33,810 bases of DNA, taken from the NCBI RefSeq assembly GCF_937873615.1, contig NZ_CALMYP010000064.1, positions 1 through 33,810 of the forward strand, in the 5' to 3' direction. Numbering within the stretch: the stretch's first letter is position 1; each line of letters opens with the position of its first letter. The notes below the pieces were generated by a model that ran no database searches, was not told the origin of the DNA, and worked only from the letters and a program-made list of their open reading frames with translations. Below are positions 1-8,332 of this stretch, piece after piece. Source of the stretch: an uncultured Paracoccus sp. Lineage in GTDB: Bacteria; Pseudomonadota; Alphaproteobacteria; Rhodobacterales; Rhodobacteraceae. Position numbers and translations under genes: made by a program.

Positions 1-119
1 GTAAGGATTTGGTCGAGTTCGCCTATATCAGCAGCACCCGATCGCACCCGTAACGCGGCTTCCGCCCAATCGAGGCGGATAAACCGGTCAAAACCAATCT
101 GAGGAGCTTTAGGCTGCAT
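1..119 (-). CDS. brxA: BrxA (DUF1819-type), N-terminal part, cut by window edge
   Basis: An open frame starts with an ATG at 119-117 on the minus strand and stays open for 39 codons to the window edge. It overlaps the end of pglZ by 11 bases, as expected for a coupled last gene of the operon. The product begins MQPKAPQIGFDRFIRLDWAE, which resembles the start of DUF1819/BrxA proteins as I remember them. In type 3 BREX the known order is brxF, brxC, pglXI, brxHII, pglZ, brxA, so both position and strand fit. BrxA is a small DNA-binding protein required by several BREX systems. Only the N-terminus is visible, so identity rests mainly on context; the rest lies to the left of the window. Confidence 0.6.
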   Translation of the reverse strand, partial: MQPKAPQIGFDRFIRLDWAEAALRVRSGAADIGELDQIL

Positions 120-2112
120 CTTCTTCTTTCCTAATCCCGATCTTCACGAAGGGTACAATCAGCTCCTCTACCGACATCCCGCCATGAGCGACAACCTGTT
201 GGCCGATGGGCACGAAGGCCCCGCGCCCGCTTGCATAGAGCGGAAGAAAATCGGGAGGCAGACCAGGCCCCCCGAAGGCAAACGCTTCAATATCTGCCGG
301 AATAGACCCTGCCAACGTCTCGTTGCGGTAAGTCCGAACCCGCTCCCCTTTCACTTCACTGATCACACCTTGATTGAGCCGACCGATGCCATCGGCATCT
401 ACGTTCCCATGGTCCGCGGTCACGTAAACATGGAACCCCCGGCTGATCAGAAGGTTAAGCAGCTTCTCGACGAGGCCTGTTTCGCACCACTCCCGAATCT
501 GGCCCGAAAGGCCACGTTTTCCGAGCATGGCGCCGTGGACCAGCTCGTCGATCATGTCGACGACGATACCCGCAACCTTGATCGATGGGCTGGAAACAGC
601 TGCCTCAAGGTCGGGCAACTGTTCTGTTCGCTTTATCGCTTTGCGATAAAGGACTTCGGCGGGGCGCAGTCCATTTTCCATCCAGAAACGGTTCCAGAGG
701 GAAGGCTCCTGGGCGGTTGTTTCGATCGACGCTTGAAACTCACGAGGCCTCAACCCTGAGAACAGCGCCTGTCGTGAAACGGAAGTGAGGCTTGGAAGCC
801 ATGCAAAGCAACCACTCTCTTCAGTCGTCAGGTTCGGTGCGCGCGCGCTAAGGCACTCTCGAATTTGCACCCACTGATCGAGTGCCATCCCGTCAAAGAC
901 CAGAAGAGCGATTCTGTCTTCGCCGGCGTTCCTGCGCATCGACAGGTATCTCGGGATGTGGTGCACCATGACGGGCGCCTTTGCGACAGGCAACGATGGC
1001 AGATCCTGAAACCGCTGTTGCACCCATTCTCGCAGTCGCGTGTCCGCCTCGAGTTGCAGCTCACGCATCGCTGGCCGAAGGGCAGCCGCCTCTTCGCTCG
1101 GCAGTTCATGGAAACGGTAGATGGTCTCAGCCAACCGCTTTGCGGTGTCGGTCCAGTCCCGGTGCGTCGCCTCTGGTGCTGGGAGCTTCACAGCCACCGA
1201 CCTAATTCCGCCCTCGACCAGATCGCGCAGGCTGCTTGGGCTTTGAATAGCACCCAATCTAATCCAATCAGGCAATGTGGCCGGAACGGTTCGCGCATTT
1301 ACTGGCTGCAGCCCACCTTCAAGGAAGAGTGTGTCGACGATGACGCGGATGTCAGGATGATCAAATGGGATGTCGACAACCGTGGCCGTTTCTGACCCTG
1401 AATCGCGATCTGCATGGTCGATCTCGACACCCTGCTCTTCCAGAAAGCGGCGCCATGCCACTTGTACTGTGCGAACCATAGCCCCCTTCGAAGAAAGCAG
1501 GCCTTCGACGGGCAGATGCCCCACGGCCGTGTCCGTCAAGATCTTGGCGACATACTGAGCAAGGACGGGGGGCAACACGACGCCGCGATAAAGCAGCCCA
1601 AATGCTTCACGCCAGAAGGTTTCCGGCTTTCGCATGAGGTGAGGATTCACCTCGAATAGATGCGTCAGAAGGAATTCCTTCGTCATACTCTCGCCAAGAA
1701 CCTGAGAAGCATGACTGTTGTGGGCGGCGAAGAGGCTTTCGAGATCGGTGCTATCGATCTGCCGGATGACGTTGGCATTCAGCTTGGGCATCAGATCGGC
1801 AAGACTCAGATCAACCCTTCGTGCATGCCGAAGATAGTCCCACGGTAGAAAGTTCAGGTCCGCTCCTTGGAATTGCAGAACGAGCGCCTTGCTGGCCCCT
1901 TCGACACCCCGATCCCAAGCATCACGGTAGCGTTCTTCGTACTCAACCCGAAATGCGATCGAGTCCTCAAACGGGAGCACCTCAAAGCCACGATCTCGCA
2001 AGACCCGGAGGATGTTCTCATCGAGCAGGAGGTTGTCGGGATCGCTTGCGATCCAAAACGATGAGAGGTCCTCGGGAAAGGCCTGAAGTATCCGTTCCGT
2101 CCAGGGGGTCAT
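109..2112 (-). CDS. pglZ: BREX-3 PglZ, alkaline-phosphatase-superfamily protein
   Basis: This 667-residue protein belongs to the PglZ family, the hallmark component of BREX. The C-terminal half carries the alkaline-phosphatase-like metal centre: LLVFDGMALDQW at about 403-414, a Ser/Thr-rich WLPSLTSVSRQ segment at 439-449, VVDMIDELVHG at 517-527, VTADHGN at 564-570 and VAHGG at 641-645. These give the Asp/His ligands usual for the fold. The N-terminal 380 residues form the less conserved helical part. The length agrees with BREX-3 PglZ. The ATG overlaps the stop of brxHII by 4 bases (ATGA), so translation is probably coupled. Its exact biochemical job in BREX is not settled, although PglZ is needed for both methylation and phage exclusion in studied systems. 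Confidence 0.9.
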   Translation of the reverse strand: MTPWTERILQAFPEDLSSFWIASDPDNLLLDENILRVLRDRGFEVLPFEDSIAFRVEYEERYRDAWDRGVEGASKALVLQFQGADLNFLPWDYLRHARRVDLSLADLMPKLNANVIRQIDSTDLESLFAAHNSHASQVLGESMTKEFLLTHLFEVNPHLMRKPETFWREAFGLLYRGVVLPPVLAQYVAKILTDTAVGHLPVEGLLSSKGAMVRTVQVAWRRFLEEQGVEIDHADRDSGSETATVVDIPFDHPDIRVIVDTLFLEGGLQPVNARTVPATLPDWIRLGAIQSPSSLRDLVEGGIRSVAVKLPAPEATHRDWTDTAKRLAETIYRFHELPSEEAAALRPAMRELQLEADTRLREWVQQRFQDLPSLPVAKAPVMVHHIPRYLSMRRNAGEDRIALLVFDGMALDQWVQIRECLSARAPNLTTEESGCFAWLPSLTSVSRQALFSGLRPREFQASIETTAQEPSLWNRFWMENGLRPAEVLYRKAIKRTEQLPDLEAAVSSPSIKVAGIVVDMIDELVHGAMLGKRGLSGQIREWCETGLVEKLLNLLISRGFHVYVTADHGNVDADGIGRLNQGVISEVKGERVRTYRNETLAGSIPADIEAFAFGGPGLPPDFLPLYASGRGAFVPIGQQVVAHGGMSVEELIVPFVKIGIRKEEDAA

Positions 2113-4922
2113 TTGCTGGCGTCCGCCTGCTTGCCGACGCGCAAGACGAGAACGCAGTGCAGATCCGGAACGAAGGCTTCAGCAACGTCCAAGCGTGCCA
2201 GTCGCGCATCATGCTCTGCCTGTAACCGCTTCTTGCGATAGTCGCGCACCGTCGCAAGTCCGACCCGACCGATCGCCTGCTGCCGTGCCTCATATGCGTA
2301 GTTTGCACGGTCCCGCTCTTCCTGTAGCCGGGTCATGTGTTCGTCGACCAGCTCGGAGAACACCCTCTCACCCTGTACGACCGCTGCGTCCTTCGACGTT
2401 CCAAATAGCTCTGCGCTGATTGAAGAAGTCGCGCTGCCAATGGTTTCTACGCGCTCGGTGAGCAGCAGATCCCAAATTCGCTTCGCGGTCGGCTGGAACG
2501 CCCGACCTTCGTTACTGATAAAGACGGGTAGGAAGCGACGGCGGCTAAAGTCATCTGCCGACAGCGTGATCTCCCAGAGTGACCAGACACCATTGACGGT
2601 CTCAGGAAGCCCTGAGATCCGGACGCAGGGCATGTTCTGCCCTGCGACACAGCGAGGCAAATCGGCAATCAAGGCGCGAGCTCTGGGATCTTCTAGTGTG
2701 AGCCACTCCAGGTCGGGGCGCCCCTCTGCGGTCCTGGCGTCGAAACAGACCGAACTTGTCTCACCGTCACCGGACCAGCGGACGCGCCATGCATCAGCTT
2801 CTCTGGTGGCTTGGCCGCCACGACTTGGCAGCCCTGACGTTATGGCTCGCTCAAGCCAAAACTGAGCAGGATGGTCGCGCCATTTGCGAGCATCCGAAGC
2901 ATCAAGATCATGTCCACCGGATAGAAGCTGACTGCTCTGGTTGTGCTCGGCAATGGCCGTCCTCAGTTGGGACACGACCGTCTCGCAGTCGGCTTCGATT
3001 GCATCAGGGTTCTGCAGGCCATTAACGAAAAGTTCGTCGAACAGCGGCTCTGCCTCGACCGAGTCCATGACGTCGGCCGCCTTGTCGACACCGAACTCTT
3101 CAGCGATGACGGCCAGCTTTGTCTCGAGAACCTCGCGAACACGATACTCAACAGTGTCTTCGAGCACGAAGTTGATGGCGCGCACGACAAACGGCTGTCC
3201 TATCCGGTCAACACGGCCAATCCGCTGCTCAACCCGCATGGGGTTCCACGGCATGTCGAAGTTCACGATCACATGGCAGAACTGAAGATTAAGGCCTTCG
3301 CCCCCTGCATCCGTGGAAATCAGGATGCGGGCGTCCTGCGAGAACGATTTCTGGGTCCGCGACCGCGCCTCGAGATCCATGCTGCCGTTCAAGGTCACAA
3401 CCGAGAAGCCGCGGCTTTCCAAGAAGTCAGCGAGCATTGCCTGTGTGGGGACAAACTCGGTGAACACGAGGACCTTCAACTCGGGATTGTTCTCCTCCTG
3501 CTGGATCTTGTAGATCAGTTCGAGCAAGGCCTCCGCCTTGGCGTCGGTTCCCTGTGCTTCGGTCTCGCGCGCAAGGAACAACAGGGCTTCAACATCTTTG
3601 CGTTCGTCGGCCAGGGCTTCGAACGCGACCGCCAGGTCGATCTGATCCTCACCGGAGAGCTCATGCCAGTCCTCTGCACGCTCGGCGGGGAAAAGCTTCA
3701 GCTGTGCATGATCGTCATCGAGCGCGAGCAATCGCTTTTCCAGCGTTGTGCGGATCGCCGCTGTGCTCGAGGTCACGAGGCGCTGCATGAGAATCATCAG
3801 GAAGCCGATGTGGCGTTGCTTCGCCGCCATGGCCTGGTTGTAACCATGACGGACGTACTCGGTGACGGCTTCGTAAAGACCCTGCTGCGCTGCGTGCCGA
3901 TCCTGCCAGGCGACGGGCTGCAAACGGGTCATCCGCGGCTTGAAGAGGGGTTTCCCCTCCGCGTCGATAGCTGCCCGCTTCTCCGTCCGGACCACAAATG
4001 GGCGCACCCGGTCAGCGGCGATGCTCGACACATCCGGGAATGTGTCCCGATCAAGCAGTTGCATCAACCTATGAAACTGGTCGGTTTTGCCTTGGTGCGG
4101 CGTCGCAGAAAGGAGGAGGAGATACGGTGCCGCCTCCGCCAAAGCCGCGCCCAGCTTGTACCGCGCAACCTGGTCCGTGCTGCCGCCCATCCGGTGCGCT
4201 TCGTCGATGATCACCAGATCCCACGAGGCGGAGATCAGGTCTTCGAACCGTTCACGGTTGTAGGTTTGAAGCTGTTCGACGCTCCAGCCGCGTCGGCCTT
4301 CCATCGGCTTGACGGAATCCAGCGAACAGATCACCTGATCATGCACACGCCAGAGGTTCTCCTCGTCGTTCCGCCACTGCCGAAAGGCGGACAGCTCCGC
4401 TGGTTCGACGAAAGTGAACTGCTCCCCGAAATGTAGCCGAATCTCGGCCTGCCACTGTCGAACCAGCCCCTTGGGTGCGACCACCAGGATCCTCCGCGCC
4501 ATGCCGCGCAGCTTCAGCTCGCGGAGGATCAGACCGGCCTCAATCGTCTTGCCAAGGCCGACTTCATCCGCAAGCAGATAGCGGATCCTGTCGCGGCTCA
4601 TGGCGCGGTTGAGCGCATAGAGCTGATGCGGCAGCGGCACCACGCTGGACTGGATCGGCGCCAGAAGCAGGTTGTCCTCCAGCGCGTCCAACAGCTTTGC
4701 AGAGGCAGCCGTGTGAAGGATCTGGTCAACCGATGGCTGAACAGCGTCGAGTGGGCCTAAATCGCGAGCCCGGGCGCGGACGACGGCATCCTTACCGGGC
4801 AGCCAAACGCGATAGGCGGTCTCGCCCCAGACCGACTCGCGGTCCACGACCCGGCAGGGTGCAGCATGCCGCGCATGCCAGCACCATTCGCCGACGCCAA
4901 AGCTGACTCCGCCATCTGCCAC
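2109..4922 (-). CDS. brxHII: BrxHII, SNF2/DEAH-type helicase of BREX-3
   Basis: This 937-residue superfamily 2 helicase of the SNF2/RapA kind has all the core motifs in order. Motif I is ADEVGLGKTIEA at 118-129, motif II is the DEAH box in VIIDEAHRM around 237-245, and motif III is LLSATPHQG around 270-278. VLVFTEF lies near 485, motif V is STDAGGEGLNLQ at 536-547, and motif VI is QRIGRVDRIGQ at 566-576. The C-terminal third ends in a charged, probably coiled-coil stretch at about 830-915. BrxHII is the helicase that distinguishes type 3 BREX. The gene starts 3 bases after the stop of pglXI and overlaps pglZ by 4 bases, so it sits in the same transcript. It is presumably an ATP-dependent DNA translocase; its substrate is not known from the sequence. 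Confidence 0.92.
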   Translation of the reverse strand: MADGGVSFGVGEWCWHARHAAPCRVVDRESVWGETAYRVWLPGKDAVVRARARDLGPLDAVQPSVDQILHTAASAKLLDALEDNLLLAPIQSSVVPLPHQLYALNRAMSRDRIRYLLADEVGLGKTIEAGLILRELKLRGMARRILVVAPKGLVRQWQAEIRLHFGEQFTFVEPAELSAFRQWRNDEENLWRVHDQVICSLDSVKPMEGRRGWSVEQLQTYNRERFEDLISASWDLVIIDEAHRMGGSTDQVARYKLGAALAEAAPYLLLLSATPHQGKTDQFHRLMQLLDRDTFPDVSSIAADRVRPFVVRTEKRAAIDAEGKPLFKPRMTRLQPVAWQDRHAAQQGLYEAVTEYVRHGYNQAMAAKQRHIGFLMILMQRLVTSSTAAIRTTLEKRLLALDDDHAQLKLFPAERAEDWHELSGEDQIDLAVAFEALADERKDVEALLFLARETEAQGTDAKAEALLELIYKIQQEENNPELKVLVFTEFVPTQAMLADFLESRGFSVVTLNGSMDLEARSRTQKSFSQDARILISTDAGGEGLNLQFCHVIVNFDMPWNPMRVEQRIGRVDRIGQPFVVRAINFVLEDTVEYRVREVLETKLAVIAEEFGVDKAADVMDSVEAEPLFDELFVNGLQNPDAIEADCETVVSQLRTAIAEHNQSSQLLSGGHDLDASDARKWRDHPAQFWLERAITSGLPSRGGQATREADAWRVRWSGDGETSSVCFDARTAEGRPDLEWLTLEDPRARALIADLPRCVAGQNMPCVRISGLPETVNGVWSLWEITLSADDFSRRRFLPVFISNEGRAFQPTAKRIWDLLLTERVETIGSATSSISAELFGTSKDAAVVQGERVFSELVDEHMTRLQEERDRANYAYEARQQAIGRVGLATVRDYRKKRLQAEHDARLARLDVAEAFVPDLHCVLVLRVGKQADASK

Positions 4923-4925
4923 CGA

Positions 4926-7700
4926 TCAGCCCCCTGTCCGGGTCAGGGCGCTGTCGTACCAGAAGAGCAACTTTTCATCTTCCTGCAGCGCGTCCTCGGG
5001 CACCTTGTTGGCGATGGAGACGATGGTCTGGTAGTCCTTGCTCGCCCAGGCCGCCTTGAAGCCTGCACGCAAGACCTCCAGGCGGAACTCCTTGAGCTTG
5101 CGACCGGGCGTGTTGCGGTACTCCTCGAACTCCTTCAGCAGCGCCTTCTCGCGCTTCTTTTCCAGATCCTGCGCTTTGTTCGGGTCGGGCACGTACCAGC
5201 GGTCCTTGGCCTTGGCCTTCAGCCGCGGGTCGGACTTCTCGAGGTTGCGAAGGTCGTGGTAGTTCGTCGAAAGGTAGTTGTGGATCTGGCTGGGCACATC
5301 GGCCGACCCGTCATAGCGCAGGAAGTTGTCCTCCAGCAGCGCCGACAACTCGGGACGAGTTTCGTGCTTCTTCCAGCCCGCGCCAAGCTGGGTTGTGAAC
5401 TCCGGGTGGACTTCTGGATAGGTCGACGGCCGCTTGCGCAGGAAGTCAGTCAACCAGTCGATGGCGCTGCGCTCATCGGCCACAAACATTTCCATCTGCG
5501 GCGGCTGCGCCGACAAAGCCCGCTTGCGATCATACTCAGGAATCTGGTCAGGCAGGAAGACCATGCCATCGCGCTCGGGGAAGCGGTTCCGCAACCCATC
5601 GAGGAACTCCTCGGTCGACAGCGGCACAGGAACATCGTGGCGCACGAACCAAGCGACCATGCGGTCGTAAATCCGGCGCGGATCTCGCTCGAGGATGAAT
5701 TCCAGAACGCCGTTCTTGGACTTCGAGACAGACAGCTGCCGAAGGTGCGTCTGCACGAAATCCCATGCCGACTCGGGCGCCGCGCCGCGCTCAGCCAGCC
5801 GCTGCTCTAGGCCGCCGTTGGGCTTGTAGGCCGAAATCACAAGATCCTGCTTCACCGCAGTCGTAGACGTCACCTGCCGATAGCTGCCTTGGACCTTGTC
5901 CAGTGCAGTGACTTCGGCCACGACAAAACCTGCCTGTTGAAGCGAAACTTGAATAGCGTTCCAGACCGATGCCTTGCTGTTGGAAAAGACCACAGTCATC
6001 CAACGTCCTGGTTTCAGGACGCGGTAGTACTCCGTAAAGCAGCGCTGCATGAGGTGCTGGTATTCGGGAAGCGCCTTGTCCTTGAATTTATCCATGATCG
6101 CTTCTGGACGGGCGTCAGTTGTCACGCCATGCCAGGATTCAACAAGATAGTTTAAGTCCGCATAGAAGATGTTCTCACCGAAGGGTGGATCAGTAAACAC
6201 GTAGTCAATGCTACTATCAGGGATCGGTATTCCAGCGGCTGTTCCAGTGTTTAGGCTAGAGTGGCCGCCAAATGTGCGATAGCCACGAAATGCTTTCGTC
6301 AAACGGTCAAGTTTCCCATCAAGATTATACCACGGACTGCACTCCGCGTGCTGTGAGCCAACATAGTATACCCCGGTCATCTGACGGTTTACCTGCGATC
6401 CGCCCGGGCGACCCTGTTGTATCGGCTGGTACCGATTCAGAACTGAAAGTCCCCACACAGCTTGTTCAACCATGAAGATAAGCATTGAGCGGACGCGAGA
6501 ATCCGGGTGCTCCATTGCCTTCTTCCAAAGCAGACCCATTGCTTGAGCAGCTCTTGGCAAGAAGAAGTGATGGACATGAGTGAACCCTTTTGGGGCTATC
6601 CTTGATCCATGATACATTTGCTCAATAGGGAAACGGCGAGTCGGAACCTGCCCTGGAAGCTCCAAGTTCTCGATCCGTTTTATCAGTTCTAAATCGTGTT
6701 GATCAGGGCTCTTTTCATGCCGCCGATTACCCATTGCATAAACAATAATTGCGGGTCGAAACTTCACACGCTTCCATACTTCTCGGGTAACGGGGTCACT
6801 AATGTTCTCAAGAACACGTTCGAGTCGATCTTTGTTCATACTTGCGCCGCAGTGCGGGCAAGGGAAAGTTTCATGAACCCGCTTAGTCGCGTCATCAAGT
6901 GCTTCTTCAAGAAAGTTAATCTCTCCGGCGCATTCGGGGCAGGAGAACACCTCGCTCCATACTGTGTACTCGATCCGACATTTCGTCTTCCCGTCGGAAT
7001 GCAGGGTTTCATACATCCACCCAATCTCGCGCTCGACGTCGCGCAGCAGTTGTTTGCCTGCCTTGGCAAAGGCATCAACGTCGAAGGGAAGGTTGTAGTT
7101 GGCCCCGATGAAGGTCGCTGCTGGCGACAGATCGTTCAGCACAACGCGACGGGCACCCCATTTCGGCGCAGGCATGCCCGCCTTCTTCCACTCCATCTCC
7201 AGCTTGTGCCGATAGGCGGCAGGCGCTGTGCCGCACCACTGCGCCGCAACACCGGTCATCCCCGAGCCAGCGAAGCCATCCAGAACGATATCGCCCGGCT
7301 CGGTGTAGTGCAGGATCGACGGGACGATGGCGAGGTGCGGAACCTTGGTATGGTAGGAATGTGCCTTGTAGATCGGGTCCGTCTTCCCCTCGGACACGTC
7401 GATCGCCATCGGCTCGCGCGCATACTTCTCGGCAGGGTCGTAGGGCCGCCCATAATGCGTCACGAACTCCGCCAGCCAAGGGTTCGGACAAGCGGTGTAG
7501 TAAGGCGGATCCGACATCGCGAGGATCGCCTCGTCGTTTCCTTTGGGAAAACCCTCTTGCGCCCGGAAAGCAGGATCCTTCAGCTTTTCAGCCAGAAGAC
7601 CAAGGAAGTGGTCGCGCCGTGCATCCTCGCTCGGGAATGTCATGCCAAGGCATTGGATTGATCCGCCAGATTTCGGAAGATTATGGATAAGATCAGTCAT
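4926..7700 (-). CDS. pglXI: PglXI, adenine-type DNA methyltransferase of BREX-3
   Basis: This 924-residue DNA methyltransferase has SDPPYY (motif IV type) at 63-68 and the S-adenosylmethionine-binding motif DGFAGSGMTG at 141-150. A four-cysteine zinc-ribbon candidate (CPEC at 254-257 and CPHC at 281-284) follows, and a second TDPPFGENIFY stands at 503-513. In BREX the PglX protein methylates a non-palindromic adenine site so that host DNA is recognised as self. The start ATG overlaps the stop of the upstream DUF4276 gene by 4 bases. Sampled lines near 6,241-6,780 (residues about 300-490) have 42-52% GC, against 63-68% in lines from both ends of the gene. This suggests the middle was exchanged with another allele or acquired separately. 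Target sequence cannot be predicted by eye. Confidence 0.9.
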   Translation of the reverse strand: MTDLIHNLPKSGGSIQCLGMTFPSEDARRDHFLGLLAEKLKDPAFRAQEGFPKGNDEAILAMSDPPYYTACPNPWLAEFVTHYGRPYDPAEKYAREPMAIDVSEGKTDPIYKAHSYHTKVPHLAIVPSILHYTEPGDIVLDGFAGSGMTGVAAQWCGTAPAAYRHKLEMEWKKAGMPAPKWGARRVVLNDLSPAATFIGANYNLPFDVDAFAKAGKQLLRDVEREIGWMYETLHSDGKTKCRIEYTVWSEVFSCPECAGEINFLEEALDDATKRVHETFPCPHCGASMNKDRLERVLENISDPVTREVWKRVKFRPAIIVYAMGNRRHEKSPDQHDLELIKRIENLELPGQVPTRRFPIEQMYHGSRIAPKGFTHVHHFFLPRAAQAMGLLWKKAMEHPDSRVRSMLIFMVEQAVWGLSVLNRYQPIQQGRPGGSQVNRQMTGVYYVGSQHAECSPWYNLDGKLDRLTKAFRGYRTFGGHSSLNTGTAAGIPIPDSSIDYVFTDPPFGENIFYADLNYLVESWHGVTTDARPEAIMDKFKDKALPEYQHLMQRCFTEYYRVLKPGRWMTVVFSNSKASVWNAIQVSLQQAGFVVAEVTALDKVQGSYRQVTSTTAVKQDLVISAYKPNGGLEQRLAERGAAPESAWDFVQTHLRQLSVSKSKNGVLEFILERDPRRIYDRMVAWFVRHDVPVPLSTEEFLDGLRNRFPERDGMVFLPDQIPEYDRKRALSAQPPQMEMFVADERSAIDWLTDFLRKRPSTYPEVHPEFTTQLGAGWKKHETRPELSALLEDNFLRYDGSADVPSQIHNYLSTNYHDLRNLEKSDPRLKAKAKDRWYVPDPNKAQDLEKKREKALLKEFEEYRNTPGRKLKEFRLEVLRAGFKAAWASKDYQTIVSIANKVPEDALQEDEKLLFWYDSALTRTGG

Positions 7701-8332
7701 GCGCCCATCTTCAGTTTGAGTTGGTCAACAAATCGCTTGGCCCAAGGCGAAGCTTCGATGACCTTTTGAGGGTCGAGCTTTGCAAGAAGTTTGAACGAGT
7801 GGTCACCTTTTCCATAGGGTGCTTTCGTCTTGCAGTCCGCGGTTGCCTTCTGAAGCGCGTCGTAGATAGCGCCCTTAGTTAAGCTCTCGATTGGCCTTGT
7901 TTTGGCTGGCAGTTGATTTTCTCGAAATCCTTGGTTGAAGAAATCCTTGAGGACTTCTCTGTCAGCCATGAACCAACTTTCCATCACTTCAACCATCAAG
8001 TGACAGTCGGTATCCGCGCCGCCCTTTGGATTCTCCCAGCCATCACCAGGACGGCTCTTTAGATGAGCCCAAGGAAGCCAATCTTTATTATCCGCACCAC
8101 TCTGATGAGCTTCAATAACCAGTGCTTCACTGTCGACGAGCAGTACGGCGGCCTCACCGTTCTTGATCGCAGTGCAATAGTCCTCATACGCACTGCGTCG
8201 GCCCCCGCATGCAGAGATGCTTGGCATCTTCCCAGATAGACCGGCCTTCTCAAGAAACTCTCGGAAACCTCGCCTGCATTCACTTTGCAGTACTTTGCTG
8301 TCACCGCCACCCTCAACATATAGCTTTACCAT
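7697..8332 (-). CDS. DUF4276 family protein, TOPRIM-like partner of the AAA ATPase
   Basis: A 211-residue protein with features I recognise from DUF4276. The N-terminal LYVEGGGDSK contains a Glu at position 7, DSE stands at 67-69, and MVEVMESWFMAD (113-124) and YGKGDHSFKLL (173-183) are characteristic blocks. The early Glu and the later acidic motif are consistent with a TOPRIM-like metal-binding nuclease fold, as in the effector partners of OLD-type ATPases. It overlaps the ATPase gene upstream by 7 bases and pglXI downstream by 4 bases. It is therefore translated with both, although it is not a core BREX component. Base composition is low (43% GC in a sampled line). The likely role is effector of a two-gene defence module; nuclease activity is inferred, not shown. 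Confidence 0.75.
   Translation of the reverse strand: MVKLYVEGGGDSKVLQSECRRGFREFLEKAGLSGKMPSISACGGRRSAYEDYCTAIKNGEAAVLLVDSEALVIEAHQSGADNKDWLPWAHLKSRPGDGWENPKGGADTDCHLMVEVMESWFMADREVLKDFFNQGFRENQLPAKTRPIESLTKGAIYDALQKATADCKTKAPYGKGDHSFKLLAKLDPQKVIEASPWAKRFVDQLKLKMGA

Noticed and set aside
2943-4436. Long plus-strand frame (497 codons) opposite brxHII
   Set aside because: It lies fully antisense to a helicase with all motifs in order. Its product has no recognisable domain and reads like the high-GC complement of the helicase.
6696-7661. Plus-strand frame of 321 codons opposite pglXI
   Set aside because: Antisense to the methyltransferase motifs; no ribosome site and no domain.
109-7700. DISARM system instead of BREX
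   Set aside because: A helicase plus methyltransferase could suggest DISARM, but PglZ, a BrxC-size ATPase, BrxF and the gene order fit type 3 BREX, and no DUF1998 or phospholipase-D gene is present.
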